A stretch of DNA of 64,000 nucleotides from CAWELS01 sp964468205 (GCA_964468205.1 CAYXVG010000032.1:16025-80024); one strand, 5' to 3'. Positions 16,124-25,872 are shown, counted from the stretch's first letter. Translations and numbers: made by a program. Notes: a model not told the origin generated them from the letters alone.

Positions 16124-16688
16124 CACGAGCATCTCCTTCCGTCTTTACCGGATGGCCAATCAGGTGCTCTGCCTTCTCCCGCAAATGCGCCATTGTCCGC
16201 CATAACTGCGTCCGCACCGTCCGCGCCGGCATGTCGAGAACACGTCCGATTTCCTCCATCTCCATCTCTTCCTGATAGCGCAGAATAACTAGCATCCGTT
16301 TCTTCTCGGGAAGCGACGCAACCAGCTTCCGCAGGTGATCGCGCAGTAGCGGGTCGGGCGCCTCGGGTTCCGACGAAGGCTCCGGGATGTTTTCGAAGCC
16401 GACCTCCGCGGCTTTGCCTTTCTTCCTGCCGTAGTCGATGCAACGATGACTGGCAACGCGCCGCAGCCAGTTCGAGGCGTGATGGCGCGACTCCAGCTTG
16501 TCCAGGTTCTTGTAGAGCTGGAGGAACACGTCCTGCGCCAGCTCCTCGGCCAGCGACGTGTCGTGCAGGAAATGGTAGGCAATGGAGAAGACCATCGACT
16601 GGTTCTCACGAACGAGGTCCGCGAATTCCGCTTCCGTTACCGCCGCATCCACCAATGGAGCCCTTCCGGCCAGGGCGATCTGACTCAT
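16107..16688 (-). CDS. ECF sigma factor (RpoE-like)
   Basis: A 193-residue sigma factor. The ATG at 16688 follows AAGGCGGAACGA and is preferred over the upstream TTG at 16703. Region 2 is seen in FADLVRENQSMVFSIAYHFL and DTSLAEELAQDVFLQLYKNL, ending SNWLRRVASHRCIDYGRKK. Region 4 is LPEKKRMLVILRYQEEMEME followed by IGRVLDMPARTVRTQLWR, a clear helix-turn-helix. It directs RNA polymerase to envelope or stress-response promoters and is probably held by the overlapping anti-sigma protein. Autoregulation is usual in such modules. The divergent region contains GGAAC and GTC elements that could be a target. Confidence 0.92.
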   Translation of the reverse strand: MSQIALAGRAPLVDAAVTEAEFADLVRENQSMVFSIAYHFLHDTSLAEELAQDVFLQLYKNLDKLESRHHASNWLRRVASHRCIDYGRKKGKAAEVGFENIPEPSSEPEAPDPLLRDHLRKLVASLPEKKRMLVILRYQEEMEMEEIGRVLDMPARTVRTQLWRTMAHLREKAEHLIGHPVKTEGDARDESLR

Positions 16689-16750
16689 TCGTTCCGCCTT
16701 CAATCAAGTAATACGGAAATAGCTCCCGGCCTGACTCACTTTTTTCATTG

Positions 16751-16775
16751 GAACACGGGTCCGTGGGTTCGGGTC
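16751..16775 (+). promoter_or_regulatory. Operator-like inverted repeat and possible ECF-type promoter
   Basis: CACGG-GT-CCGTG (16754-16765) is an inverted repeat with GAA and TTC flanks, lying between the divergent sigma and cytochrome genes. GGAAC (16750-16754) and GTC (16773-16775) also resemble an ECF -35/-10 pair with an 18-nt spacer, upstream of the cytochrome start at 16808. Both readings rest on short motifs and may be coincidental. Confidence 0.3.
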
Positions 16776-16807
16776 CGCCGATCTCGGCTATCTTGGAAGT
16801 GGACCTC

Positions 16808-17998
16808 ATGTGGAATCACTGGCGCTTCATCTCGCTGGCCCTGCTTCTCGGCGTCTGCGCAATCGGGCTCGCGAAAGTCGACATCCTGGGGTTCTGGTGG
16901 GAGAACCCGATCGAGTATCAGGAGACCCCAGCCGGCCTCGCCTCGCTACGGGCCAAGGACTGCGGGGTATGTCATCAGGCGATCTACCGGGAATGGCAGC
17001 TCTCCACCCACGCTCACGCCCTGAGCGACATGCAGTTTCAGGCCGAAATGCACAAATCGCCGGAGACGAACTGGCTCTGCCTGAACTGCCACACTCCCCT
17101 GCTTAACCAGCGCTCGGAATACGCCGCCGCCGTGAACAACAACTCGACCGGCGACCCGGTGATGGAGCGCAATCCCCGCCACGATCCCGAACTCGAGGAG
17201 GAGGCCGTCACCTGCGCCGTCTGCCATGTGCGCGACGGCTTTGTGCTCGGCCCCTACGGGGACACAAGCGCGCCGCACCCCGTGCGGAAAGAGCCGAAGC
17301 TGCTCACCGGGGAGTCTTGCACCCAGTGCCATCAAGCCACTGCGGCCTACACCGACATCCTGATCTGCACCTTCGACACTGGCGAGGAATGGCGGGCCAG
17401 CCCCTACGCCGAAGCTGGGCAGACTTGCAACCATTGCCACATGCCGGCCGTCGAGCGGCCACTTACGCCGGGCGGCCCGGTGCGGCAGGCCCGCTATCAC
17501 TATTTCATGGGCAGCATGATTCCCAAGGTGGTGCTCGGCTCGCTCAATGGATTCCCGCTCAACCCGCGGTATCTTTTCCGCTCCGGATTGGAGGCGGATG
17601 CCGTAGCCGTGAAACCCTTCGAGGGAGGGGTTGAAGTTGTGCTGTCGCTGCGGAACGCCTACGCCGGCCACATGCTGCCGACGGGAGACCCGGAGCGGTA
17701 CATCAACGTGGAGGTGCGGCTGGCCACGGCCGGCGAAGAGCATGGGCCGGAGACTCTGCGCATCGGCCAGGAATGGGAGTGGCACCCGGTGGCGAGGAAG
17801 CTTGGCGACAACCGGCTGAAGCCGCTCGAAGAGCGCCGGGAGACCGTCCGGTTCGCCGGCGTGGCGGGCGGGCCTTACAATGTCGAAGTCCGGGTCATCA
17901 ACATCCGCATCAACCGCGAAGCCGCGGAATACCACGATCTGCTGGGGCGTTACCCCACCGGAGTGGAGGTCCAGCGGTTTCGGAAGGAGTTCGAGTAG
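16808..17998 (+). CDS. Membrane-anchored pentaheme cytochrome c
   Basis: A 396-residue protein starting at the ATG in GGACCTCATG; a longer frame from 16748 lacks a sensible leader. The N-terminal hydrophobic helix (WRFISLALLLGVCAIGLA) is an uncleaved anchor or signal. Five CxxCH heme sites are visible: Cys52-His56, Cys91-His95, Cys136-His140, Cys171-His175 and Cys207-His211, with further histidines as likely distal ligands. The C-terminal 180 residues form a beta-rich domain without heme motifs. It resembles cytochrome c-554-type multiheme electron carriers on the outer face of the cytoplasmic membrane. No partner reductase is adjacent. Confidence 0.87.
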   Translation: MWNHWRFISLALLLGVCAIGLAKVDILGFWWENPIEYQETPAGLASLRAKDCGVCHQAIYREWQLSTHAHALSDMQFQAEMHKSPETNWLCLNCHTPLLNQRSEYAAAVNNNSTGDPVMERNPRHDPELEEEAVTCAVCHVRDGFVLGPYGDTSAPHPVRKEPKLLTGESCTQCHQATAAYTDILICTFDTGEEWRASPYAEAGQTCNHCHMPAVERPLTPGGPVRQARYHYFMGSMIPKVVLGSLNGFPLNPRYLFRSGLEADAVAVKPFEGGVEVVLSLRNAYAGHMLPTGDPERYINVEVRLATAGEEHGPETLRIGQEWEWHPVARKLGDNRLKPLEERRETVRFAGVAGGPYNVEVRVINIRINREAAEYHDLLGRYPTGVEVQRFRKEFE

Positions 17999-18046
17999 AC
18001 TGGTGGCCGCGATCTGTTCCCAGGAGTTGAACTGGAGATCTCGAAG

Positions 18047-19330
18047 ATGAAGCTCTCACGCCGTACGGTTTTGCGGGCGCCCCTCGGGGCCGTCGCGGTG
18101 TCGCCGGCCACCCGGGCGGCTCGCGCGGCCGCGCGGCCGTTCGAAATCCTGCTGATGTCCGGCTGGAACATTAAGAACATCGGCGATGTGGCGCACACGC
18201 CGGGGTTCCTGCGCCTGGTGCAACGATACTGCCCCGAAGCCCGCTGCACTGTCGTGATCGGCAACATGGGCTATTACCAGGAGACAGGCGATTACCTGCG
18301 GGAACGGTTTCCCGGCTATGACATCGCACCCCAACCGTACCAAGGCGGAAACCCGCTGAACCCAGAATTCGAGGTTGCGTTCGACCGCGCCGATGTCGTA
18401 GTGGTCGGCTCCGGCATGACCATGTCCTACGCCTACTACGGCCGCGAGTGGGAACGATATATGGGGCGAATTGTCTACCTCTCGATGGCCCGCAACGCCG
18501 GCAAGCCGTATGGGGTGTACGGACACTCCTTCGACAAGATGGACCCGCCGGCCGAGGTGATCATTGGGGGTCTCCTGACGGCGGGAAATTTTGTATATAC
18601 GCGAGACAGCGAGTCGCTGAAGCTGATCCGATCCAAGGGGGTTCGCTGCCCGGAGATGGCGTTCGGTCCGGACTCCGCGTTCGGCTTCGACCTCCGGGAC
18701 CGCGAGCGAGCGGCGGCGCTGATGCGGCGCTACGGCCTGGAGCCCGGGAAGTTCCTCGTCTTCATCCCCCGCCTGGATCTCAAGCGATTCGACCAGGGCG
18801 AGGCGCGCAGCGCGCGGCAGGCGGAAATACAGCGCGAGATGATCATCGAATGGGTTCGTTCGGCTGGGGAGCCGGTCATCATGGTCGCCGAGGTGGAGGG
18901 CCAGATCGAGCCGGCGCGCAAGGAAATATTCGACCGGCTGCCGGCGGACGTCAAGAAGTTCGTGCGCTTCAAGCCGGACTTCTGGTGGCCGGACGAAGCC
19001 GCGTCGCTCTATCTGGAGGCCCGCGCCCTTGTCAGCCTCGAGATGCACTCCGTGATCATGGCGCTGGTGGCCGGCACGCCTTCGCTCCATCCCTACTTCA
19101 CCGAGGCCGGGCTGAAGCAGTACATGATGCGGGACATCGGGCTCGAAGAGTGGATGAGCGACATCGACGATGATGGTTCGGCGAAAGTAAATGCGGTTCT
19201 CGCTGATGTGTTTCGGGACACTGAAAAAGCCCGCGCCAAGGTCCGCGAGGCGATGGCATTTGTGGAGAGGCGGCAACGCGAGACAATGGAGGTGGTGCGG
19301 CAGTCCGCTTTGAGCGGGATGCGCGGATAG
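18047..19330 (+). CDS. Polysaccharide pyruvyltransferase family protein with export signal
   Basis: The 427-residue protein matches the polysaccharide pyruvyl transferase fold (WNIKNIGDVAHTPGFLRLV, ADVVVVGSGMTMSYAYYG, FVYTRDSESLKLIRSKG, LVSLEMHSVIMALVAGTPS). The last segment is the conserved C-terminal His-containing motif. The N-terminus MKLSRRTVLRAPLGAVAVSP looks like a twin-arginine leader, which is odd because these transferases use cytoplasmic PEP. Known members add ketal pyruvate to sugars. It lies 48 bp after the cytochrome gene and 10 bp before the dynamin-like gene, so it is in one transcription unit with the latter. True donor and acceptor are unknown. Confidence 0.78.
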   Translation: MKLSRRTVLRAPLGAVAVSPATRAARAAARPFEILLMSGWNIKNIGDVAHTPGFLRLVQRYCPEARCTVVIGNMGYYQETGDYLRERFPGYDIAPQPYQGGNPLNPEFEVAFDRADVVVVGSGMTMSYAYYGREWERYMGRIVYLSMARNAGKPYGVYGHSFDKMDPPAEVIIGGLLTAGNFVYTRDSESLKLIRSKGVRCPEMAFGPDSAFGFDLRDRERAAALMRRYGLEPGKFLVFIPRLDLKRFDQGEARSARQAEIQREMIIEWVRSAGEPVIMVAEVEGQIEPARKEIFDRLPADVKKFVRFKPDFWWPDEAASLYLEARALVSLEMHSVIMALVAGTPSLHPYFTEAGLKQYMMRDIGLEEWMSDIDDDGSAKVNAVLADVFRDTEKARAKVREAMAFVERRQRETMEVVRQSALSGMRG

Positions 19331-19340
19331 AGTCACCCTG

Positions 19341-21077
19341 ATGAAGGAATCGATCCTGAAACCCCGGCAGGAAGCCTGGCTGACCGAAGTCGCGGAGCGC
19401 CTGGGCGAGTTGCGGGCGGCGCTTGCCCGCTGCCCTGCTGACGAATCGGACGAATCAACGATTGAAGATGCCATCGGACGGCTGCGCGAGTTGTTTCTGA
19501 TTGTGATCGTCGGCGAGTTTAATGCGGGCAAGAGCGCCTTCATCAATGCGCTTCTGGGTGATGTCCTTCTGGAGGAAGGCGTCGTCCCGACCACCACGCG
19601 CATCCAGATTCTCAAACATGGCGAGACTCGCGACCGGCATGTCGTCGACGAATACACCCAGGTGGTGACCGCCCCGGCGGCGCTCCTGCTGCAACTCAAC
19701 GTGGTCGACACCCCGGGAACGAACGCAATTGATCGAGGCCATGAGGCGCTGACGCAGGAGTTTATCCCGCGAGCCGACCTGGTGCTGTTCGTCACATCGG
19801 CGGATCGGCCGTTCACCGAAAGCGAGCGCGCTTTTCTACAGAAGATTCGCGAGTGGGGCAAGAAGATTGTCTTTGTCGTGAATAAGATTGACATCCTGGA
19901 ACACGAGGAGGAGCGGGACCGGGTGGCCGCCTACGTCCGCGAGAACGCCGAGAACCTGCTCGGTCATCTTCCTGATGTCTTCGCGGTTTCTGCCCGGGCG
20001 ATTGTACGCTCGCGGAACGCGGGAGCCGCCGTGGATGGCTCGGCCGGCCAGTTCCTGGAACTGGAAAACTACGTCACGAACACCCTCGACGAGCAAGAAC
20101 GCGTGCGCCTGAAGCTGCTCAGTCCCCTCGGCGTGGGAGAGCGCCTCGGCGCGAAGTACCTGGCCGCCGTCGATGAGCAGAAGCGCGTTCTGGAAGCGGA
20201 CCTGACGGCGATTGCCGAAATCGACCGGAGCCTCGAGATGTACGAGGAGGACATGAGCCGGGAATTCAACCTGCGAATGGCGGAGGTGGATAATACCCTG
20301 CATGAGCTCGAGGACCGCGGCCGGGAGTTCATCGAGGACGTGGTGCGGCTGCCTCGATTGTTCGATCTGCTCAACAAAGAGCGGCTCAAGGCCGGCTTCG
20401 AACGCAAGGTTGTCAACGGCGCACCGGAAGCGATCGAGCGCCGCGTGAATGATCTCATCGACTGGCTGGTATCGAGCGAGTTGCAGCAGTGGGAGACGAT
20501 TAAGGATCAGGTTGCCCGGCGCCGCAGCGCGCGTTCGGTGGAAGCGGTGGGCGACTTTGCCGTCCAGTTTAACTATGACCGCGGCCGCCTCATGGAGAGC
20601 GTCGGCCGCACCGCCCAAAGGACGCTCGAGAACTACGACCGGGAGGGGGAGGCGCGGCGCATGGCGGAGTCGGCGCAGGCGGCCGTGGCCGGCACGGCAA
20701 TGCTCGAGGTTGGCGCCATCGGCCTCGGCGCAGCCATTGCCGCAGTGGCCTCATCCACCGCCGCGGACGTCACCGGGGTTCTGGTCGCCGGCGTGATGGC
20801 GACGCTCGGGTTTCTCGTGATCCCCCAACGCCGGCGCAAGGCAAAACAAGAACTGAAAAACAAGATCGCCGCCTTGCGCGAGCAGCTCAAATCCGCGCTG
20901 GGCTCGCAGTTCGACGAGGAACTCCGGCGCAGCCTGAACCGCATGCGCGACAGCATGGCTCCCTATTCGCGTTTCGTCAGGTCGGAAGAGAAAAGCATCA
21001 CCGCAAAGCGTGACGCGTTGGAAACAGCGATGCGGAAGATCAGGACCCTCAGGAGCGAGATCGAAGAAGCAGGCTGA
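19341..21077 (+). CDS. Bacterial dynamin-like GTPase
   Basis: A 578-residue dynamin-superfamily GTPase. The P-loop is GEFNAGKS (58-65), followed by the switch region TTTRIQIL, DTPGTN as G3 (123-128) and NKID as G4 (181-184). A long coiled-coil stalk (270-450) follows, then a hydrophobic pair (LEVGAIGLGAAIAAVASS and VLVAGVMATLGFLVIP, about 455-500) acting as paddle or membrane insertion, and a basic helical tail. Such proteins remodel or repair membranes on GTP hydrolysis. Most bacterial members come in tandem pairs, but here it is single and follows a pyruvyltransferase-like gene by 10 bp. Confidence 0.9.
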   Translation: MKESILKPRQEAWLTEVAERLGELRAALARCPADESDESTIEDAIGRLRELFLIVIVGEFNAGKSAFINALLGDVLLEEGVVPTTTRIQILKHGETRDRHVVDEYTQVVTAPAALLLQLNVVDTPGTNAIDRGHEALTQEFIPRADLVLFVTSADRPFTESERAFLQKIREWGKKIVFVVNKIDILEHEEERDRVAAYVRENAENLLGHLPDVFAVSARAIVRSRNAGAAVDGSAGQFLELENYVTNTLDEQERVRLKLLSPLGVGERLGAKYLAAVDEQKRVLEADLTAIAEIDRSLEMYEEDMSREFNLRMAEVDNTLHELEDRGREFIEDVVRLPRLFDLLNKERLKAGFERKVVNGAPEAIERRVNDLIDWLVSSELQQWETIKDQVARRRSARSVEAVGDFAVQFNYDRGRLMESVGRTAQRTLENYDREGEARRMAESAQAAVAGTAMLEVGAIGLGAAIAAVASSTAADVTGVLVAGVMATLGFLVIPQRRRKAKQELKNKIAALREQLKSALGSQFDEELRRSLNRMRDSMAPYSRFVRSEEKSITAKRDALETAMRKIRTLRSEIEEAG

Positions 21078-21174
21078 GACGTATGGCGGCGATTCCCCCC
21101 CCCGGCGGCCTCCTTGACACGACTCTCCAAAGCTTCGTAATCTGATAATACTTCTGGGCATTCCAGATTCCACC

Positions 21175-23516
21175 ATGTCAGTGTCTGGGCCAAAACTGGC
21201 AGCCGTCGCGCTCCTTTTCGGAGCGTCGTTTACGCTGCGCGCCGAAACGTTCAAGGAAAACGCCGTTCCCTTTCTCGCCGAACACTGCACTTTCTGCCAC
21301 AACCGGAAGATGTCAATGGCAGGTCTCAATCTGGAGGCCTTTCACAGCGAGGAGAGCGCCCGAGCGGCGGGCGAGACATGGAGCAAGGTGCTCGGCAAGC
21401 TGCGTGGCGGCGAGATGCCGCCCGCCGGCCGGCCCCGGCCAAAGCAGCAGGAGTTGGACCGCATCTACGCCTGGCTGGAATCCGAAATCGCCCGCCAGGA
21501 CAAGGAGAATCGCGACGATCCGGGACGCGTGACCGCGCGGCGGCTCAACCGGGACGAATACAACAACACCATCCGCGATCTGCTCGGCCTTGACATGCGG
21601 CCGGCGGACGACTTCCCCGCCGACGACTCCGGTTACGGATTCGACAACATCGGCGACGTGCTCTCCATCTCGCCGGTGTTGATGGAACGCTATCTGTCGG
21701 CCGCCGAAAAAGTGTCCCGGCAGGCGATCGTAATCGACAAACCGCTGCCTGTGGTACAGGATCGCTACCGTCCCGAGCCGGAAGGAACCTACGATGGCCG
21801 TGGCATCTGGCCCGCCTCATTCGAGGTCGAGCACAACTTCCCCGCCGGCGCCAAATATGACATCGAAGTCGTGGCCGGCGGGAAGCACGAGGAGGACGCG
21901 CTTCCGCTCCGGCTCACGATCTGGTTTGACGGCCAGGTGGCGCGGGAGATCCTCATCCCCGGCGGCGAGGGGCCGCGAAAGTTCGGCGAGCGGGCGGATA
22001 TTTCCGCGGGCCCGCATACCCTGCGCGCCGAACTCGTTCCGGCTGAGCCTGATACGCCGCTCCCGGAAGCGAACACACGGGCCTTTACGCTGGTGCTCGA
22101 CAGATTCGAGATTACCGGTCCGTTCGAGCAGAGCCCAGCGCCACTCACCGCCAGCCACAGGCGGATCTTCGTGTGCGGAGAGCGCGGGCAGTATGACCCG
22201 GCCTGCACGGAGCGGATCCTCGAGAACCTCGCCCGTCGGGCGTACCGGCGTCCGGTCGCCGTCGAGGAGGTCGATAACCTGCACCGGCTCGCCGTGCTGG
22301 CCATGGACAGTGGCGCCTCTTGGGAGGAAGGCATCCAGGTGGCCCTGCAAGCCGTTCTGGTGTCACCCCATTTCCTCTTCCGCATCGAGCGCGACCCGGC
22401 TCCGGAGGATCCCAAGGCCGTCCACCTCATCAGCGATTACGAGCTCGCCTCCCGGCTGTCGTACTTTCTCTGGAGCAGCATGCCCGATGAAGAGCTGTTC
22501 CGGCTTGCCTCGCTGAATCTGCTCCACGAGCCCGAGATCCTCGAGACGCAGGTGCGCCGCATGCTGGACGACCCCCGCGCCGATTCGCTCGTGAACAACT
22601 TCGCCGGCCAGTGGCTGCAATTGCGAAACCTGGAACAGGTGAACCCGGACCCCGAGACCTTTCCGNNNNNNNNNNGATTCAAACGCGCATCAAGGGCATG
22701 CTCGAGGATCCGGAGTTCGACGAAGCGCTCCGTCAGGCGATGCGCCGCGAAACCGAGCTGTTCTTCGCGAACCTGATGCGGGAAGACCGCAGCCTGCTTG
22801 AGCTGATCGATGGCAAGTATACGTACCTCAACGAACGGCTGGCCAAACACTACCGCATCGAAGGTGTCGAGGGTTCGCATTTCCGCCGCGTCGCTCTAAA
22901 CGGCGAGCAGCGCAGCGGCGTCCTGACACAGGCGAGCATTCTTACCGTCTCGTCCTATCCGACCCGCACTTCTCCGGTGTTGCGCGGTTTGTGGGTGCTG
23001 GAGAATTTCCTGGGCGCCCCGCCGCCTCCGCCTCCCCCGGACGTCCCGGCCTTTGACGATTCCGCGGTGGGCATCACCGGGACGCTGCGCGAGCAGTTCG
23101 AGCAGCACCGCGCCAATCCGGCCTGCTCGGTATGCCACAACCGGATCGATCCGCTCGGTTTCGGCCTCGAAAACTACAACGCCATCGGCGGCTGGCGCAC
23201 CCATGACGGTAAGTTCCCGATCGACACCGCCGGAACGCTGCCCGGCGGGCGCCAGTTTGACACGCCGAAGGAGCTTAAGGAAATCCTCAAGGACAACGCG
23301 GAGGCCTTCACCGAGTGCGTCACGGAAAAGATGCTGACGTTCGCCCTCGGCCGCGGCCTGGAGCAGTATGACAAGCAGCATCTGAAATCGATCAGCCACG
23401 AAGTTGCGCGAGACGGCCACCGTTTCTCGCGCCTGGTGATCGAAATCGCCCGCAGCAAGCCATTTCTCATGCGACGCGGCGAGCCGGTCGAAACATCCAA
23501 AGGAGAAGTACCATGA
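21175..23516 (+). CDS. DUF1587/DUF1592/DUF1588/DUF1585 cytochrome c-like secreted protein (interrupted by assembly gap)
   Basis: A large secreted protein, split in the assembly. It has a signal (LAAVALLFGASFTLRAE), then a PSD1-type heme site (EHCTFCHNRKM), DUF1587 (RRLNRDEYNNTIRDLLGLD), a carbohydrate-binding-like stretch, DUF1592 (YELASRLSYFLWSSMPDEEL), DUF1588 (GVLTQASILTVSSYPTRTSP) and DUF1585 (PIDTAGTLPGG). A second CxxCH occurs at CSVCHNRIDPLGFGLENYN. The ten Ns at 22666-22675 shift the frame, so the true gap length is not 10. The gene overlaps the DUF1552 gene by 4 bp, a conserved pair in Planctomycetes and Acidobacteriota of unknown function. A TTGACA hexamer at 21114 lacks a well-spaced -10. 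Confidence 0.88.
22666..22675. other. Assembly gap (10 Ns)
   Basis: A run of ten Ns inside the DUF1592 gene. Reading frame 1 before the gap and frame 3 after it both encode family sequence, so the gap size is nominal. After the gap about a dozen residues (IQTRIKGMLEDP) precede the conserved EFDEALRQAMRRETELFF, which normally follows the pre-gap PDPETFP directly. Confidence 0.97.
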
Positions 23517-24850
23517 AGCAGCTTCCCCGCCGACGATTTCTCCGGGGCCTCGGCGCCTCGGTGTCCCTTCCGTATTTGAGCGCCATGGCGCCTGCGTTTG
23601 CCAAGAAGAGCGGTGCGGATAACCCCGCGCGGCTCGTCTTTGTGTACGTGCCGAACGGCGTGATTATGGAGAACTGGACTCCGGCCGCCGAAGGCCCGAA
23701 CTTCGATTTGCCTCCCACTCTGCAGCCCCTCGCCGCGCACCGCGAGCGCCTGCTCATGCTATCCGGCCTCACCCAGAACAACGGCCGCGCGCTCGGCGAC
23801 GGCCCCGGCGACCACGCCCGCGCCGCCGCCTCGTATCTTACCGGCGTCCACCCGCGCAAGACCGCCGGCGCGGACATTAAGAACGGAATCTCGGCGGACC
23901 AGGTGGCCGCCCTGGCAGTGGGACACCGTACGCGGCTCGCTTCCATCGAACTTGGCTGCGAGGAAGGCCGCAGGGCGGGGAACTGCGATTCCGGCTATGC
24001 CTGCGCCTACTCGAACAACATCTCGTGGCGCAGCGAAACCACTCCCATGCCGCCCGAGGTGAATCCGCGCCTCGCCTTCGAGCGCCTCTTCGGGGCGGAC
24101 GCCGGCGAGTCGCCCGAAGTGCGGGCCCGCCGCCGCCTCTACCGCGAGAGCATCCTGGACCTCGTGCAGGAGGATACGCGCCAGTTGCAGTCCGAGCTTG
24201 GCCCCACTGACCGCCGCAAACTCGAAGAGTATCTCACCGCCGTGCGCGACATCGAGAAGCGGATCGAAGCCGCCGAAGCGAATCCGGACCGCGTGGACCC
24301 GGAAATGGAGAAGCCCGCCGGAGTGCCGATCGACTACGATGAGCACGCGAAACTGATGTTCGACATCCTCGCCGTTGCGCTCGAGGCCGACATCACTCGC
24401 ATCGCCACCCTGATGCTGGCCCGCGAGGGATCGAATCTCAGCTACCGCCAGATCAACGTATCCGAGGCCCATCACGGGCTCACGCACCACCGCGGAAACG
24501 AAGAGAACATTCAAAAGATCGGCGATATCAACCGCCACCACATGACGCTCTTCGCCCGGTTCATCGACCGCCTCGCCAACGCCCCCGATGGCGATTTCAC
24601 GGTGCTCGACCGCTCGATGATTGTCTACGGATCCGGCATCAGCGACGGAAACCGTCACACCCATCACGACCTGCCCATTCTGATCGCGGGCAAGGGAAAT
24701 GGTTTCCTCAAGACGAACCGCCACGTAGTCTATCCCCACGAAACTCCGCTGAACAACATGTTCGTCTCCCTGCTCGACCGGATGGATGTGCATCCCGAAT
24801 CGCTGGGCGACAGCACCGGAAGGTTGGAAGGACTTTCGGAGCTGTCATAG
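23513..24850 (+). CDS. DUF1552 twin-arginine secreted protein
   Basis: A 445-residue protein of the DUF1552 family, with the twin-arginine leader QLPRRRFLRGLGASVSLPYL predicting folded export. Family signatures include RLVFVYVPNGVIMENW, DHARAAASYLTGVHP, LASIELGCEEG and the late GSGISDGNRHTHHDLPILIAG. The fold resembles a sulfatase/alkaline phosphatase-like superfamily member, although no catalytic motif is assigned. The start overlaps the DUF1592 stop (ATGA), so the pair is translated together. The pair is thought to form an extracytoplasmic complex because it is always found together, but no reaction is known. Confidence 0.92.
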   Translation: MKQLPRRRFLRGLGASVSLPYLSAMAPAFAKKSGADNPARLVFVYVPNGVIMENWTPAAEGPNFDLPPTLQPLAAHRERLLMLSGLTQNNGRALGDGPGDHARAAASYLTGVHPRKTAGADIKNGISADQVAALAVGHRTRLASIELGCEEGRRAGNCDSGYACAYSNNISWRSETTPMPPEVNPRLAFERLFGADAGESPEVRARRRLYRESILDLVQEDTRQLQSELGPTDRRKLEEYLTAVRDIEKRIEAAEANPDRVDPEMEKPAGVPIDYDEHAKLMFDILAVALEADITRIATLMLAREGSNLSYRQINVSEAHHGLTHHRGNEENIQKIGDINRHHMTLFARFIDRLANAPDGDFTVLDRSMIVYGSGISDGNRHTHHDLPILIAGKGNGFLKTNRHVVYPHETPLNNMFVSLLDRMDVHPESLGDSTGRLEGLSELS

Positions 24851-24958
24851 TCGCGTGGAGATCCATTCCCCGGTCCCCGTCGACGGGTATCTCCGGACCA
24901 GCTACTCTCCCGAAGGCGAGTACGTAGACGGCGAGCTCCGGGAGCGGCGCCGCCCCTC

Positions 24959-25780
24959 TCAGTGCGTCAGCGCGTAGATCACGTAGTTGACGCCCAGCCG
25001 GTAGGCGAGAGAAGCGTACTTCTCCGGATACTGCGGATGGTCGGCCCACTCCCAGGCATCGCCCAGATCCATGTTGAAGCAGATCGCCACCTGCACCCGG
25101 CCCTCCTCATCCAACACCGCGCGCCAGTGAGGTACCGCGCCGCCCCGCTCAACGCCACCGCTGTGGACCACGTTGAATCCGGGAACGCGGTGGCGCTCCG
25201 TCAGATCGTAGACGGTGTGAAAGATCGGATCATCATCGGCCAGATCCACCACCCGCGCCTGGGGGAAGATGCGGTTCAGAACCATCATGAAGCTGGTCCA
25301 CTCCCACTCCGCGTGGAAGTCGTCCACCATGAGGAATCCGCCGCGCTCGAGATACTTGCGGAGACGCTCGGCCTGCGAGTCTTCAATCACCCAATCTCCG
25401 ACAGCCACCGCATAGAGCATCGGCCAATCGAATATTTCGTCGCTGTCGATGTCGACGATCTGCTCGACGGATCGTGCGTCCACCCGCGTCAGCCGGCGCA
25501 GGCCTTGAATGAACTGGCGGTCCGAACGATTGGCGTCGATGGCCCAGCGGGCGTAGCCGCCCCAGTTGCGGCGATCCGAGCGAAATCGCAGGCGCGCGAA
25601 CGCAAAGTCAGCTTCCTCCCACGCATCCGGCGGGTCCTCCACCGGATTCTGCATCTCGTGTTCGTAAGCCGCCCAGCGCCGCCCTTCGTTCACCGATTGG
25701 GCTCCGGCCCAGGTGACGAGCAAAGCGGTCCCAGCCAGGAGGGCGGCTCCCAGAAGCCTCCGCCCCGTCATTGCTTCCAT
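24959..25780 (-). CDS. DUF4159 exported protein
   Basis: A 273-residue protein with the signal peptide LLGAALLAGTALLVTWAGA and a DUF4159 body: FAFARLRFRSDRRNWGGYAR, DSDEIFDWPMLYAVAVGDW, YLERGGFLMVDDFHAEWEW and CFNMDLGDAWEWADHPQYP. DUF4159 resembles the ThuA/glutamine amidotransferase-like fold and is linked to aerotolerance-type clusters, but no activity is established. It may start at 25780 or at the ATG at 25768 (GGAAGCA immediately upstream). It is divergent from the small membrane protein gene with about 92 bp between, and convergent with the DUF1552 gene. Confidence 0.87.
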   Translation of the reverse strand: MEAMTGRRLLGAALLAGTALLVTWAGAQSVNEGRRWAAYEHEMQNPVEDPPDAWEEADFAFARLRFRSDRRNWGGYARWAIDANRSDRQFIQGLRRLTRVDARSVEQIVDIDSDEIFDWPMLYAVAVGDWVIEDSQAERLRKYLERGGFLMVDDFHAEWEWTSFMMVLNRIFPQARVVDLADDDPIFHTVYDLTERHRVPGFNVVHSGGVERGGAVPHWRAVLDEEGRVQVAICFNMDLGDAWEWADHPQYPEKYASLAYRLGVNYVIYALTH

Positions 25781-25872
25781 ACTATAGGAGACGCTGCTGC
25801 GGCGTACAGCGCGCCAGAAACCTTCGCCGGCCGCTGTATGATGGGAATGCCCAAACCGAGGACCCGCCGCTG

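Noticed and set aside
18056..19894. 612-codon minus-strand open frame
   Set aside because: It shadows the pyruvyltransferase and dynamin-like genes, both of which have clear motifs. Codon bias alone keeps the opposite frame open.
21114..21149. Sigma-70 promoter upstream of the DUF1592 gene
   Set aside because: TTGACA is perfect, but the best -10 (GATAAT) is 24 bp away, too far for a normal spacer.
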